Shown one piece after another: positions 1 through 6,090 of a stretch of DNA of 36,200 bases. The stretch spans positions 1 to 36,200 of the forward strand of contig JANNNB010000046.1 of assembly GCA_031398325.1 (NCBI GenBank). The letters are read 5' to 3'. Position numbers and translations under genes: made by a program. Source of the DNA: Sva-07 sp031398325 (GTDB lineage Bacteria; Actinomycetota; Acidimicrobiia; Acidimicrobiales; Ilumatobacteraceae). Position 1 is the stretch's first letter. Each line of letters opens with the position of its first letter. Under the pieces are notes generated by a model. That model had not been told where the DNA came from, searched no databases, and worked only from the letters and a program-made list of their open reading frames with translations.

Positions 1-1
1 C

Positions 2-409
2 CACCGGATCGTCGGCGTGCACGGCGACCTGTACGAGGCGCAACTGCTGGTTCGGCACTGCCGCACCGATGATGCCCATTTCTCGGGGATCCTCGATCTC
101 GACACCGCCCGCGCCGGACATCGGATCGATGACCTCGCCAACTTCTGCGCCCACCTCTCCGTTCTGGCACTCACCACGACCGGCGAGTCGGCGCTGGCGA
201 TCAAGCGATACGGCGCGGCGCTCCTGGACACCGCCGAATCGCAATTCGACCGCGCCGACCTCCGACCGCGCATCGCGGCGTTCGTCGTCGGCCTCGCGAC
301 CGGACCGTTCCGGGTGCTCGAGCCGAACTGGCAGTCCACGACCGAACGCCGCCTCGACCTGGCCGACCATTGGCTCGCCGGCGCTCGAGGAGCCCGCTCC
401 GGCGGATGA
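2..409 (+). CDS. Phosphotransferase (APH-like), C-terminal part
   Basis: The open frame enters from the left edge, so only the C-terminal ~135 residues are visible. The motif V-H-G-D-L-Y-x-A-Q-L-L-V is the Brenner-type catalytic loop of aminoglycoside phosphotransferase/choline-kinase-like enzymes, with the Asp as catalytic base. I-L-D-L-D-T-A-R-A-G about 20 residues later corresponds to the metal-binding DFG-equivalent of this family. The rest is helical, as usual for the C-lobe. Family members phosphorylate small hydroxylated molecules such as aminoglycosides, homoserine, choline or sugars; the substrate cannot be read from this fragment. A second APH-like gene lies at 10148-11050 but the two are not obviously duplicates. 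Confident at family level only. Confidence 0.75.
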   Translation, partial: HRIVGVHGDLYEAQLLVRHCRTDDAHFSGILDLDTARAGHRIDDLANFCAHLSVLALTTTGESALAIKRYGAALLDTAESQFDRADLRPRIAAFVVGLATGPFRVLEPNWQSTTERRLDLADHWLAGARGARSGG

Positions 410-416
410 GGAGAGT

Positions 417-444
417 CTCATCGAGGACTCCTCGATGACTCATC
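417..444 (+). promoter_or_regulatory. Three 11-bp-phased CTCATC-type direct repeats (putative response-regulator site)
   Basis: CTCATC at 417-422, CTCCTC at 428-433 and CTCATC at 439-444 start exactly 11 bp apart, upstream of the exported-protein gene at 512. Direct repeats at 11-bp spacing are the usual binding pattern of OmpR/PhoB-family regulators, and such a regulator is encoded at 3155. The last copy, CTCATCTG, is identical to the two copies at 1126 and 1137. The same stretch also forms a hairpin (TCATCGAGG at 418-426 with CCTCGATGA at 430-438, 3-nt loop), so it could instead, or also, terminate the upstream phosphotransferase gene. Binding is inferred. Confidence 0.5.
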
Positions 445-497
445 TGCCACCTGCACCATCAACACATCGGGCGGCCCGCCCGGATCAGCCCACGATC

Positions 498-503
498 AAG
501 GAG
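498..503 (+). promoter_or_regulatory. Ribosome binding site AAGGAG
   Basis: AAGGAG with 8 nt spacing to the ATG at 512 is one of the strongest Shine-Dalgarno sequences in the window and fixes the start of the repeat protein. Confidence 0.8.
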
Positions 504-511
504 ACCACACA

Positions 512-1090
512 ATGCAACCCACCCGCTGGAAGATCATCGCCGGATCCGCTGTGTTCGCAGGACTCGCAGTCGGCGGCGTCGTGAGTGCGTCCAGCGATCG
601 GATCAGCCTCAATGATGCGGCCGCTCCGATCGACCTCGTCATTCCCGCCACGACCGCCGCACCGACCACGGCACTGCCGACAACCGCTGCACCGACAACC
701 GCTGCACCGACCACCCCTGCACCGACCACCGCCGCTCCGACGACGCCGGCGCCGGATCTGTCACCCGAATCCATCGACAGCCCGAACGAGAGCATCGAGG
801 AATCCGTCGACTCACCGTTCGACAGCCCCGACGACCCCGGCTACATCGACGCATCACCCGAATCCATCGACAGCCCGAACGAGAGCATCGAGGAGTCCGT
901 CGACTCACCATTCGACAGTGTCGACGACCCGGCCTTCGTCGATCCGTCACCCGAATCGATCGACAGCCTGAACGAGAGCATCGAGGAAAGCCCGGTGTCC
1001 GTCGACTCTCCGCCGTCCGTCGACTCGCCCCCGTCCGTCGACTCGCCCCCGTCCGTCGATTCTCCGGAATCGGTGGACTCCGCCGACTGA
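512..1090 (+). CDS. Exported Ser/Asp-repeat low-complexity protein
   Basis: 192 residues, with no family I recognise. Residues 1-26 are a signal peptide or membrane anchor (basic MQPTRWK, then a hydrophobic Ala/Gly/Val stretch). Residues ~44-82 are a Thr/Ala/Pro linker (repeated APTT), typical of stalks spanning an actinobacterial wall. From residue 84 a 31-residue unit beginning SPESIDSPNESIEES is repeated almost perfectly twice and partly a third time, followed by five short P-x-S-V-D-S units to the end. The mature part is strongly acidic and Ser-rich, hence probably disordered and outside the membrane. No sortase motif, Cys or catalytic residues are visible. It shares the 11-bp-phased repeat type with the next operon and is probably in the same regulon. 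Function unknown; adhesion, cation binding or a phospho-accepting surface are possible. Confidence 0.7.
   Translation: MQPTRWKIIAGSAVFAGLAVGGVVSASSDRISLNDAAAPIDLVIPATTAAPTTALPTTAAPTTAAPTTPAPTTAAPTTPAPDLSPESIDSPNESIEESVDSPFDSPDDPGYIDASPESIDSPNESIEESVDSPFDSVDDPAFVDPSPESIDSLNESIEESPVSVDSPPSVDSPPSVDSPPSVDSPESVDSAD
761..994 (+). repeat. 93-bp tandem repeat inside the coding sequence
   Basis: Copies start at 761, 854 and 947 (the third is partial), each beginning tcacccgaatc. The period of 93 bp equals 31 codons, so copy number can change without breaking the frame. Confidence 0.85.
998..1087 (+). repeat. 18-bp tandem repeats (five copies)
   Basis: Units start at 998, 1016, 1034, 1052 and 1070 and encode (S-V-D-S-P-P/E)-type hexapeptides. 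Copies at 1016 and 1034 are identical; the others differ by a few bases, mostly at third codon positions. They run up to the stop codon at 1088-1090. Confidence 0.85.
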
Positions 1091-1109
1091 GCGAGGGCAT
1101 CCGATCCGA

Positions 1110-1135
1110 ATCAGATGAGATACTTCTCATCTGAT
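1110..1135. terminator. Perfect 11-bp inverted repeat with 4-nt loop
   Basis: ATCAGATGAGA (1110-1120), loop TACT, TCTCATCTGAT (1125-1135). It lies 20 bp after the stop of the repeat-protein gene and could terminate it, although no T-tract follows. Its right arm contains the first of two 11-bp-phased CTCATCTG boxes, so it may also or instead be part of an operator for the downstream operon. Confidence 0.5.
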
Positions 1136-1144
1136 CCTCATCTG
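1126..1144 (+). promoter_or_regulatory. Two 11-bp-phased CTCATCTG direct repeats (putative response-regulator site)
   Basis: CTCATCTG at 1126-1133 and 1137-1144 begin exactly 11 bp apart, 31 bp before the GTG of the Asp-rich protein that heads the histidine kinase/regulator operon. The octamer equals the third box upstream of 512. This is the geometry of OmpR/PhoB-type boxes and suggests autoregulation by the regulator at 3155. Inferred, not shown. Confidence 0.55.
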
Positions 1145-1174
1145 TTCCGAGCCCACGACAGTGAGAGTGATGAT

Positions 1175-1630
1175 GTGAACAACGCACGCCGTTGGGCCAT
1201 CGTCGCTCTCGCTGTCGTGGGCGGCTTGCTCGGAGGATTCGTCGTGGCCGAGGCAGCGTTCCCGGACCACACCGACAAGCCCCTTCCCGCCATCGAGCTG
1301 GACACGTCCGTCACCACGTCGAGCACGAGCTCCACCTCGACCATCACCTCGACGACCACCCCGACGACGGTCCCACTGCAGGTCGTCCCGGACCCCACCG
1401 TCCCGGACACGAGCCCGGCTCCACCAGACACTTCGCCGCCGACGGTGCCGCCGAACCCACCCTTCATCGTGCCGGTACCGACGCTCCCACCGGCGCCGAT
1501 CGCCCCTCCAGCCAACGGTGGCGACGACGACGACGATGGCGGTGACGACGACGACGGTGACGACGATGCCGATGCCGACGCCGATGCCGATGCCGATGCC
1601 GATGATGACGGTGACGACGATGACGACTGA
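1175..1630 (+). CDS. Membrane-anchored or exported Pro/Thr-rich protein with Asp-rich tail
   Basis: 151 residues from the GTG at 1175. I prefer this start because GAGAG lies 7 nt upstream and the N-terminus then becomes a proper anchor (M-N-N-A-R-R-W followed by about 19 hydrophobic residues). A longer frame from the ATG at 1115 would start inside the inverted repeat. A Ser/Thr stretch (~45-65) and a Pro-rich stalk (~70-115) follow. The last ~35 residues are almost only Asp, Gly and Ala, including an alternating Asp-Ala run. Such tails can bind cations, but no canonical Ca2+ loop is present. It ends 34 bp before the kinase gene, so the three genes are probably one transcript and this protein may be a partner or target of the sensor. 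No family recognised. Confidence 0.65.
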   Translation: MNNARRWAIVALAVVGGLLGGFVVAEAAFPDHTDKPLPAIELDTSVTTSSTSSTSTITSTTTPTTVPLQVVPDPTVPDTSPAPPDTSPPTVPPNPPFIVPVPTLPPAPIAPPANGGDDDDDGGDDDDGDDDADADADADADADDDGDDDDD

Positions 1631-1651
1631 GGTGGCAGACGAGAAGGCCAC

Positions 1652-1656
1652 GGAGG
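1652..1656 (+). promoter_or_regulatory. Ribosome binding site GGAGG deciding the kinase start
   Basis: GGAGG lies 8 nt before the ATG at 1665. Upstream in-frame starts at 1518, 1620 or 1632 overlap or crowd the Asp-rich gene and would add a low-complexity Thr/Met leader that is only that gene's repeat read in another frame. Confidence 0.75.
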
Positions 1657-1664
1657 TCATCGAC

Positions 1665-3158
1665 ATGATCACCGGACCGCTTCCGGACGAGGCAGCAGCT
1701 CTGACACCGCGCCGCCGTCTCCGATTGGGATTTCGAGTCCGGGTCCTCGGGTTCGTGGCGGCGCTGCTGATCTTCGCCGTGACCGCCGGGCTGCTCGTGC
1801 AGCGGGCCGTCCTCCTACGCCAACTCGATGCCCAGGTGCGGGCGTCGCTCGAACAGGAGCGCCAGGAGCTCGTTCAGTTGGTCGCCGGACGCAACCCCGC
1901 GACCGGGGAGCCCTTCGGCACCGACGTCCAGGCAATCTTCGACACCTACCTCGAACGCAACGTTCCTGGAGCCGGCGAGGTCTACGTGACGATCATCGAC
2001 GGAAACGCCTACGCGAGCACGACGGCCCCGGGCGATGTCCGCCTCGACCAGGACGAGTTCCTCGTCGAGCGCTGGAATGCGCTGGTCGTCGGCGAGCGAC
2101 GATCGATCGATACCGCTGCCGGACCCGTCGAGTACGTCGCGGTGCCCTTGCGTGCCGACGGGGAGAACATTGGCGTGTTCGTGGTGGCCAACTTCCTCCA
2201 GGAGGAACGCGAGGAGATCGACGACTTCATCCGCGTCGAAGCCATCGTCGGTGCCATCGTCGTTCTCTTGACGATCGGTGCGGGCTGGGTGATCGCCGGA
2301 CGGCTCCTCCGCCCACTGCGCGACCTGACCGAGACAGCACGAACGATCACCGACACCGACCTGTCACGACGCCTTCCCATCGAGGGGAACGACGAGATCG
2401 CCGACCTCGCCGAGACGTTCAACGGGATGCTGGAGCGGCTCGAGACGTCGTTCGCGACACAGCGTCGCTTCGTCGACGATGCAGGTCACGAACTCAGGAC
2501 CCCGATCACGGTGGTCCGGGGCCACCTCGAACTGATGGGCGACACCCCCGAGGATCGCCGCGAGACGGTCGACCTGGTCACCGACGAACTCGACCGCATG
2601 GCCCGCATCGTCGACGACCTCCTCGTGCTGGCCAAGGCCGAGCAGCCGGATTTCGTCGTCTACTCCCCGATCGAGCTGGCGGACTTCACCACCGGCATTG
2701 CGGCGCGGGCGCATCCACTCGGTGACCGTCGATGGCTGGTGGATGCGACAGCAGCAGGTGAGTTCCTCGGAGACAGCGACCGATTGACCCAGGCGTGGCT
2801 CAACCTCGTTCGCAACGCCGTCGAACACACGTCCGCCGGGGCGGAGATCGGAATCGGGAGCGCATGGAGTGACGGGGCAGTCCGCCTGTGGGTGCGCGAC
2901 ACCGGGCCAGGCGTCGACCCCGGCGAGGAGGAGCGGATCTTCGATCGCTTCGCACGTGGCCATCACGGGCCGCGGAGTTCCGATGGCGCCGGTCTCGGCC
3001 TTGCGATCGTCCGATCGGTGGCGCGAGCACACGGAGGATCCGTCGAGCTCGACAATCGGCCTCGCTCGGGAGCGACGTTCACACTCGTCATCCCACCGCA
3101 CTCGTCATTGCCCGAGCCCGACGATCCACCCGACCCTGAAGCGGACCCCCTGACATGA
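1665..3158 (+). CDS. Two-component sensor histidine kinase (HAMP, HisKA, HATPase)
   Basis: 497 residues. TM1 ~26-46, an extracytoplasmic sensor region ~47-190 with no family I recognise, TM2 ~191-212, HAMP ~212-265. The phospho-accepting His275 sits in D-D-A-G-H-E-L-R-T-P, the classic HisKA H-box. The ATPase domain has the N-box (N380 and N384 in W-L-N-L-V-R-N-A), G1 box D-T-G-P-G-V and G2 box G-A-G-L-G-L-A-I-V. It should autophosphorylate and pass phosphate to the regulator encoded next, which overlaps by 4 bp (ATGA). The order kinase-then-regulator is the reverse of the more common one. The ligand is unknown; the two exported acidic proteins upstream suggest an envelope or ion signal, which is inference. 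Confidence 0.93.
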   Translation: MITGPLPDEAAALTPRRRLRLGFRVRVLGFVAALLIFAVTAGLLVQRAVLLRQLDAQVRASLEQERQELVQLVAGRNPATGEPFGTDVQAIFDTYLERNVPGAGEVYVTIIDGNAYASTTAPGDVRLDQDEFLVERWNALVVGERRSIDTAAGPVEYVAVPLRADGENIGVFVVANFLQEEREEIDDFIRVEAIVGAIVVLLTIGAGWVIAGRLLRPLRDLTETARTITDTDLSRRLPIEGNDEIADLAETFNGMLERLETSFATQRRFVDDAGHELRTPITVVRGHLELMGDTPEDRRETVDLVTDELDRMARIVDDLLVLAKAEQPDFVVYSPIELADFTTGIAARAHPLGDRRWLVDATAAGEFLGDSDRLTQAWLNLVRNAVEHTSAGAEIGIGSAWSDGAVRLWVRDTGPGVDPGEEERIFDRFARGHHGPRSSDGAGLGLAIVRSVARAHGGSVELDNRPRSGATFTLVIPPHSSLPEPDDPPDPEADPLT

Positions 3159-3826
3159 CCAGAATCCTGATCGCCGAGGACGAAGCGCGCATCGCCTCGT
3201 TCCTCGAGAAGGGTCTCCGCTCGAACGGATTCAGCACGATGACCGTCGCCGACGGGATGGTCGCCGCGGCCGTCGCCCGCGATTCCGATTTCGATCTGCT
3301 CCTCCTCGACCTCGGACTCCCGGGATGCGACGGCCTCGACGTACTCGAGCAGATCCGCCGACGCGGCGAACGACTTCCGGTGATCGTGCTGACCGCCCGC
3401 GACAGCGTGCCCGATCGGGTGGCCGGCCTCGAACGTGGCGCCGACGACTACGTGACGAAGCCCTTCAGTTTCGAAGAGCTGCTCGCCCGGGTACGGGTAC
3501 GTCTCCGAGACAGCGGCACCGCGGACGAGACGGTGCTCGGATCCGGCGCCGTCACGCTCGACCTGCGGACACGCCGGGCAGCGGTGGCGGGGCGCACCGT
3601 CGAACTCACTTCGCGCGAATTCGCACTGCTCGAGATGTTCCTGCGCCATCGGGACCAGGTGCTCTCACGCCAACAACTCCTCAGCCACGTGTGGGGCTAC
3701 GACTTCGACCCCGGCTCGAACGTGGTCGACGTCTACGTGAGATATCTGCGCAAGAAACTCGGCAACGACACGATCGAGACGGTTCGCGGCATGGGATACC
3801 GCCTGGCCGTGTCGCCCGCGATCTAG
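3155..3826 (+). CDS. OmpR/PhoB-family response regulator
   Basis: 223 residues, full length for the family. Receiver domain 1-~118: acidic pocket E8/D9, phospho-acceptor D52 in L-L-L-D-L-G-L-P-G, T80 and K102 (V-T-K-P-F). The winged-helix domain ~130-223 includes L-T-S-R-E-F-A-L-L and the closing V-R-G-M-G-Y-R-L that marks OmpR-type effectors. Its start overlaps the kinase stop as ATGA, so the two are translationally coupled. Candidate targets are the 11-bp-phased CTCATC boxes at 417-444 and 1126-1144, which would make it autoregulatory. Confidence 0.95.
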   Translation: MTRILIAEDEARIASFLEKGLRSNGFSTMTVADGMVAAAVARDSDFDLLLLDLGLPGCDGLDVLEQIRRRGERLPVIVLTARDSVPDRVAGLERGADDYVTKPFSFEELLARVRVRLRDSGTADETVLGSGAVTLDLRTRRAAVAGRTVELTSREFALLEMFLRHRDQVLSRQQLLSHVWGYDFDPGSNVVDVYVRYLRKKLGNDTIETVRGMGYRLAVSPAI

Positions 3827-3835
3827 CCGCCGGAC

Positions 3836-3891
3836 CACGTTTGCGACAAGAAATCGGCGACCCGGTTCGCAGATTTCTTGTCGCAAACGTG
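3836..3891. repeat. 56-bp near-perfect palindrome
   Basis: The outer 20 bp pair perfectly (3836-3855 with 3872-3891), and the centre continues so that 26 of 28 base pairs match; the mismatches are 3856/3871 and 3861/3866. Each half reads CACGTTTGCGACAAGAAATC outward to centre. It begins 10 bp after the regulator stop and ends 14 bp before the next promoter -10 box. It could be a strong terminator, though no T-run follows, or a REP/MITE-like dispersed element. No other copy is seen in this window. Confidence 0.9.
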
Positions 3892-3904
3892 ATGGGCGCG
3901 TGGT

Positions 3905-3910
3905 TACTGT
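3905..3910 (+). promoter_or_regulatory. -10 box TACTGT of a leaderless gene
   Basis: TACTGT ends 7 nt before the GTG at 3918, with no Shine-Dalgarno sequence. The same hexamer and spacing recur at 25528 before 25541. Confidence 0.6.
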
Positions 3911-3917
3911 CGGCCGC

Positions 3918-4325
3918 GTGCACACGCAGAACAGCGAGCAGGCGGGGGTTCAGAACGGTGTGAGGGATCAGCTGCGCGCCGGTTTGACGACGGCGATGAA
4001 GGCTCGGGACATGGCGGCGGTCAAGGCGATCCGATCCGTTCTCGGGGCGATCGACAACGCCGAAGCGGTCGAGATGTCCATCGATGCCGATCGAATCGAC
4101 GACGGCGTGCACATCGCCGGTGCAGTCGCCGGTGCCGGAGCTGCCGAGGCGAGGCGGCGCGACCTCACCGAGGCCGACATCGTCGGCGTGATCCGGTCAG
4201 AGATCGACGATCGGCTCGACGCCGCCACGGAGTACGACACCACCGGCGCGGCCGGAGTCGACCGCGCCGCGCTCCTGCGAGCCGAAGCAGCGACGCTCGC
4301 CGCATTCGTCGACGGCGCGCCCTGA
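3918..4325 (+). CDS. GatB/YqeY-domain-like protein
   Basis: 135 residues from the GTG at 3918, chosen because a TACTGT -10 box lies 7 nt upstream. Family homology starts at about residue 15 (V-R-D-Q-L-R-A-G-L-T-T-A-M-K-A-R-D), so a GTG at 3960 is a possible alternative. The N-terminal part matches YqeY proteins, which resemble the tail domain of GatB and may act near tRNA amidotransferase. The middle carries a Gly/Ala-rich segment (~55-70) not typical of YqeY, and the C-terminal helical part is weakly conserved. The exact role of YqeY is not established. It converges on the next gene with adjacent stop codons at 4325/4326. Confidence 0.7.
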   Translation: MHTQNSEQAGVQNGVRDQLRAGLTTAMKARDMAAVKAIRSVLGAIDNAEAVEMSIDADRIDDGVHIAGAVAGAGAAEARRRDLTEADIVGVIRSEIDDRLDAATEYDTTGAAGVDRAALLRAEAATLAAFVDGAP

Positions 4326-4838
4326 TCAGTCGCCGGTTGCACCGTCGACGCACTCACGGATGAGATCGGCGTGGCCGTTGTGCCGCGCGTACTCCTCGAT
4401 CAGGTGGACGAGCACCCATCGCACCGAGATCGTCGCCTCCCACCGCGGGCTGTACTGACTTGCATCGAGGTCCAAGGCGGCGATGATCTCGTCGGCCTTG
4501 GCCATCTCGGCGCGCCAGATCTCGATGTCGAGATCGACAGCGCCGGGGTCGACGTCGTCGAAGTCACCGTCGGGGTTCGCATCGTTGTCGCAGTAGAGAT
4601 ACGGCACCGCGTCGAAGTCGCCGCCGGTGCCGACGAATCGGCGCAGCCAGCTCCGTTCGACTTCGGCCATGTGCCGGACCAGACCGATCAACGACATCGA
4701 TGATGGCGGTACCGCACGCAGACAGAGCTGCGCCGGCGACAGCCCGTCGCACTTCATCGCCAACGTGTCGCGGTGATACTGCAACCATCCGATCAGCGCC
4801 GGCCGCTCGGGCCCGTTCCAGGGAGGGTCGACACGCAC
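4326..4838 (-). CDS. DinB-superfamily protein (DUF664-like)
   Basis: 170 residues, GTG start with GAGGAG 9 nt upstream (4848-4853). Features of the four-helix DinB/DUF664 fold are visible: an N-terminal Trp/Leu-rich helix (I-G-W-L-Q-Y-H-R-D-T-L), a first metal-type His in L-V-R-H-M-A-E-V-E-R, and C-terminal H-L-I-E-E-Y-A-R-H-N-G-H-A-D-L with His residues placed as in metal-dependent members. Actinobacterial relatives include mycothiol-linked transferases and many of unknown function. The substrate is not deducible. It lies 16 bp downstream of the YggT-like gene on the same strand, so the two probably share a transcript. Confidence 0.8.
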   Translation of the reverse strand: MRVDPPWNGPERPALIGWLQYHRDTLAMKCDGLSPAQLCLRAVPPSSMSLIGLVRHMAEVERSWLRRFVGTGGDFDAVPYLYCDNDANPDGDFDDVDPGAVDLDIEIWRAEMAKADEIIAALDLDASQYSPRWEATISVRWVLVHLIEEYARHNGHADLIRECVDGATGD

Positions 4839-4847
4839 GTGATCGAG

Positions 4848-4853
4848 CTCCTC
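4848..4853 (-). promoter_or_regulatory. Ribosome binding site GAGGAG
   Basis: On the minus strand GAGGAG lies 9 nt before the GTG at 4838 and overlaps the last codons before the YggT-like stop region. It supports the GTG start of the DinB-like gene. Confidence 0.6.
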
Positions 4854-4854
4854 G

Positions 4855-5373
4855 CTACGCAGGAGGTTGCGACTGGACGGGATACGGGGTGCCGGCCTGT
4901 GGCTGGTTCGGCTGCGAGCCGGGCTGCAGCGTCGACGCCTGCATCGGCTGGCTCCGGGCTGCAGACTCCCGTTCGGCCGCGAGGAGGGTGAGGGCCGCTT
5001 CCTGATCCTCGAGGCGTCGCAGCCGGTACGACAGCCACGTGATCAGCGAGTGGAGCAGCAACGCGACGATCCCGTAGATGATCATCGCGAACAGGATCGA
5101 CGTGTCGAACACCGAGTCGATCTCCGGCGTCACCTCGCCGAGGTTGATCGGTGTGAAGATGCCGCGGAACGGCGCCATCGCACGGTCGAGGTTCCGGTAC
5201 ACCCAGTCGGCGAACCCAGCATCCGCGTTCGCGCCGAACAGCAGCAGGAAGAAGCCGAGAAAGAGGATGACCTCGACGACGAGGAGGTAGAAGTACACGA
5301 GATAGCCGGCGAGCCGCGCCACCCAGAGGAACGTCTTGCGGGCACCAAAAGCAGGAACGGTCTCCGTCGTCAC
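4855..5373 (-). CDS. YggT-family-like membrane protein
   Basis: 172 residues, GTG start. Two hydrophobic segments at ~15-47 (very long, possibly two helices) and ~93-116 flank the signature L-D-R-A-M-A-P-F-R-G-I-F-T-P-I-N-L, close to the P-(I/L)-R-x-(I/L)-xP loop of YggT/YlmG proteins. A soluble Gln/Pro/Ser-rich tail (~135-172) follows. YggT proteins are linked to cell division or osmotic adaptation in other bacteria, but there is no division cluster here. Probably cotranscribed with the DinB-like gene. Confidence 0.65.
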   Translation of the reverse strand: MTTETVPAFGARKTFLWVARLAGYLVYFYLLVVEVILFLGFFLLLFGANADAGFADWVYRNLDRAMAPFRGIFTPINLGEVTPEIDSVFDTSILFAMIIYGIVALLLHSLITWLSYRLRRLEDQEAALTLLAAERESAARSQPMQASTLQPGSQPNQPQAGTPYPVQSQPPA

Positions 5374-5448
5374 GTGCGGTACATCCTCTCGATGTGGTCA
5401 GCCGATTCCGGTACGGCATGACCGCGGCCACGCTAGTCCTCGGTCCAG

Positions 5449-5454
5449 TAGGTT
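5449..5454 (+). promoter_or_regulatory. -10 box TAGGTT of a leaderless gene
   Basis: TAGGTT ends 7 nt before the ATG at 5462; no Shine-Dalgarno sequence is visible. Confidence 0.5.
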
Positions 5455-5461
5455 GTGAGAC

Positions 5462-6058
5462 ATGTCGGGGCACGCGGCGGTTCGAGGGTCAGCCCTGGCG
5501 GCGTGTGCGGCGCTCGTGTTCACGCTCGGCGCGTGCGGGTCCGATTCCGACACCGCTGTCGACACCTCCGGCAGCGATCCCGCCACGGACGCCACCGTTC
5601 CCGACGACAGCGGCGGTCCGGCCGTCGCAGCGTTGACGGCCGAGGAGATCTGCGAACGGCTCACGCTCCAATCGGTCGGTTCGGCGCTCGGACTCGACAT
5701 CGGGTTGGCGGAGCCCTCGACGATGGACACGCCGCAGTGCTCCTACAGCTACGACGCCGGCGGGGTGGCGTCGAACGTGACCGTCGCCTCGATGCGACCC
5801 GAAGACGTCGGCGGCCTCAGCGGTGGTGCGGCGTTCGACTACGTCGTCGAGATCAACCGGATGGTCGCCGGCGACGTCGACGTCGAAGAGGTCACCCTCG
5901 ACGCAGGTGACGCAGCGATCCGAATCAGCGGGCCCGCGATGCATCTCGGCGTGGTCCAGGTCGGCGACCGGGTCATCACGGTGATCGTCAGCGCCGACGA
6001 CGCATCCGGACCCGACGTCGACTCACTGATCGCCAAGATGTCGACCGCGCTCGCCTGA
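5462..6058 (+). CDS. Putative lipoprotein
   Basis: 198 residues. A signal peptide ends in the lipobox T-L-G-A-C with C25 as the lipidated residue, followed by an acidic Ser/Asp/Thr linker (~26-60). The globular part (~60-198) starts L-T-A-E-E-I-C-E-R-L and contains a second Cys in P-Q-C-S-Y-S-Y. This layout (short N-terminal helix with Cys, C-x-Y strand, late β-strands G-D-R-V-I-T-V-I-V) resembles actinobacterial DUF3558-type lipoproteins, but I am not certain. The two Cys could form a disulfide. Function unknown; outer face of the membrane. Confidence 0.8.
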   Translation: MSGHAAVRGSALAACAALVFTLGACGSDSDTAVDTSGSDPATDATVPDDSGGPAVAALTAEEICERLTLQSVGSALGLDIGLAEPSTMDTPQCSYSYDAGGVASNVTVASMRPEDVGGLSGGAAFDYVVEINRMVAGDVDVEEVTLDAGDAAIRISGPAMHLGVVQVGDRVITVIVSADDASGPDVDSLIAKMSTALA

Positions 6059-6073
6059 GCGTTGTCGACCAGC

Positions 6074-6090
6074 GAGGTCACTTCGACCTC
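6074..6090. terminator. Small hairpin between convergent genes
   Basis: GAGGTC (6074-6079), loop ACTTC, GACCTC (6085-6090), between the lipoprotein stop and the permease stop. Only 6 bp and no T-tract; a weak candidate. Confidence 0.3.

Noticed and set aside
418..438. Hairpin as a plain terminator of the APH-like gene
   Set aside because: Not excluded, but there is no T-tract and the 11-bp phasing of CTCATC across the same bases suggested a regulatory site as the main label.
1518..1664. N-terminal extension of the histidine kinase from an ATG at 1518
   Set aside because: It is the Asp-repeat of the preceding gene read in another frame (Thr/Met runs); GGAGG before 1665 gives a better start.
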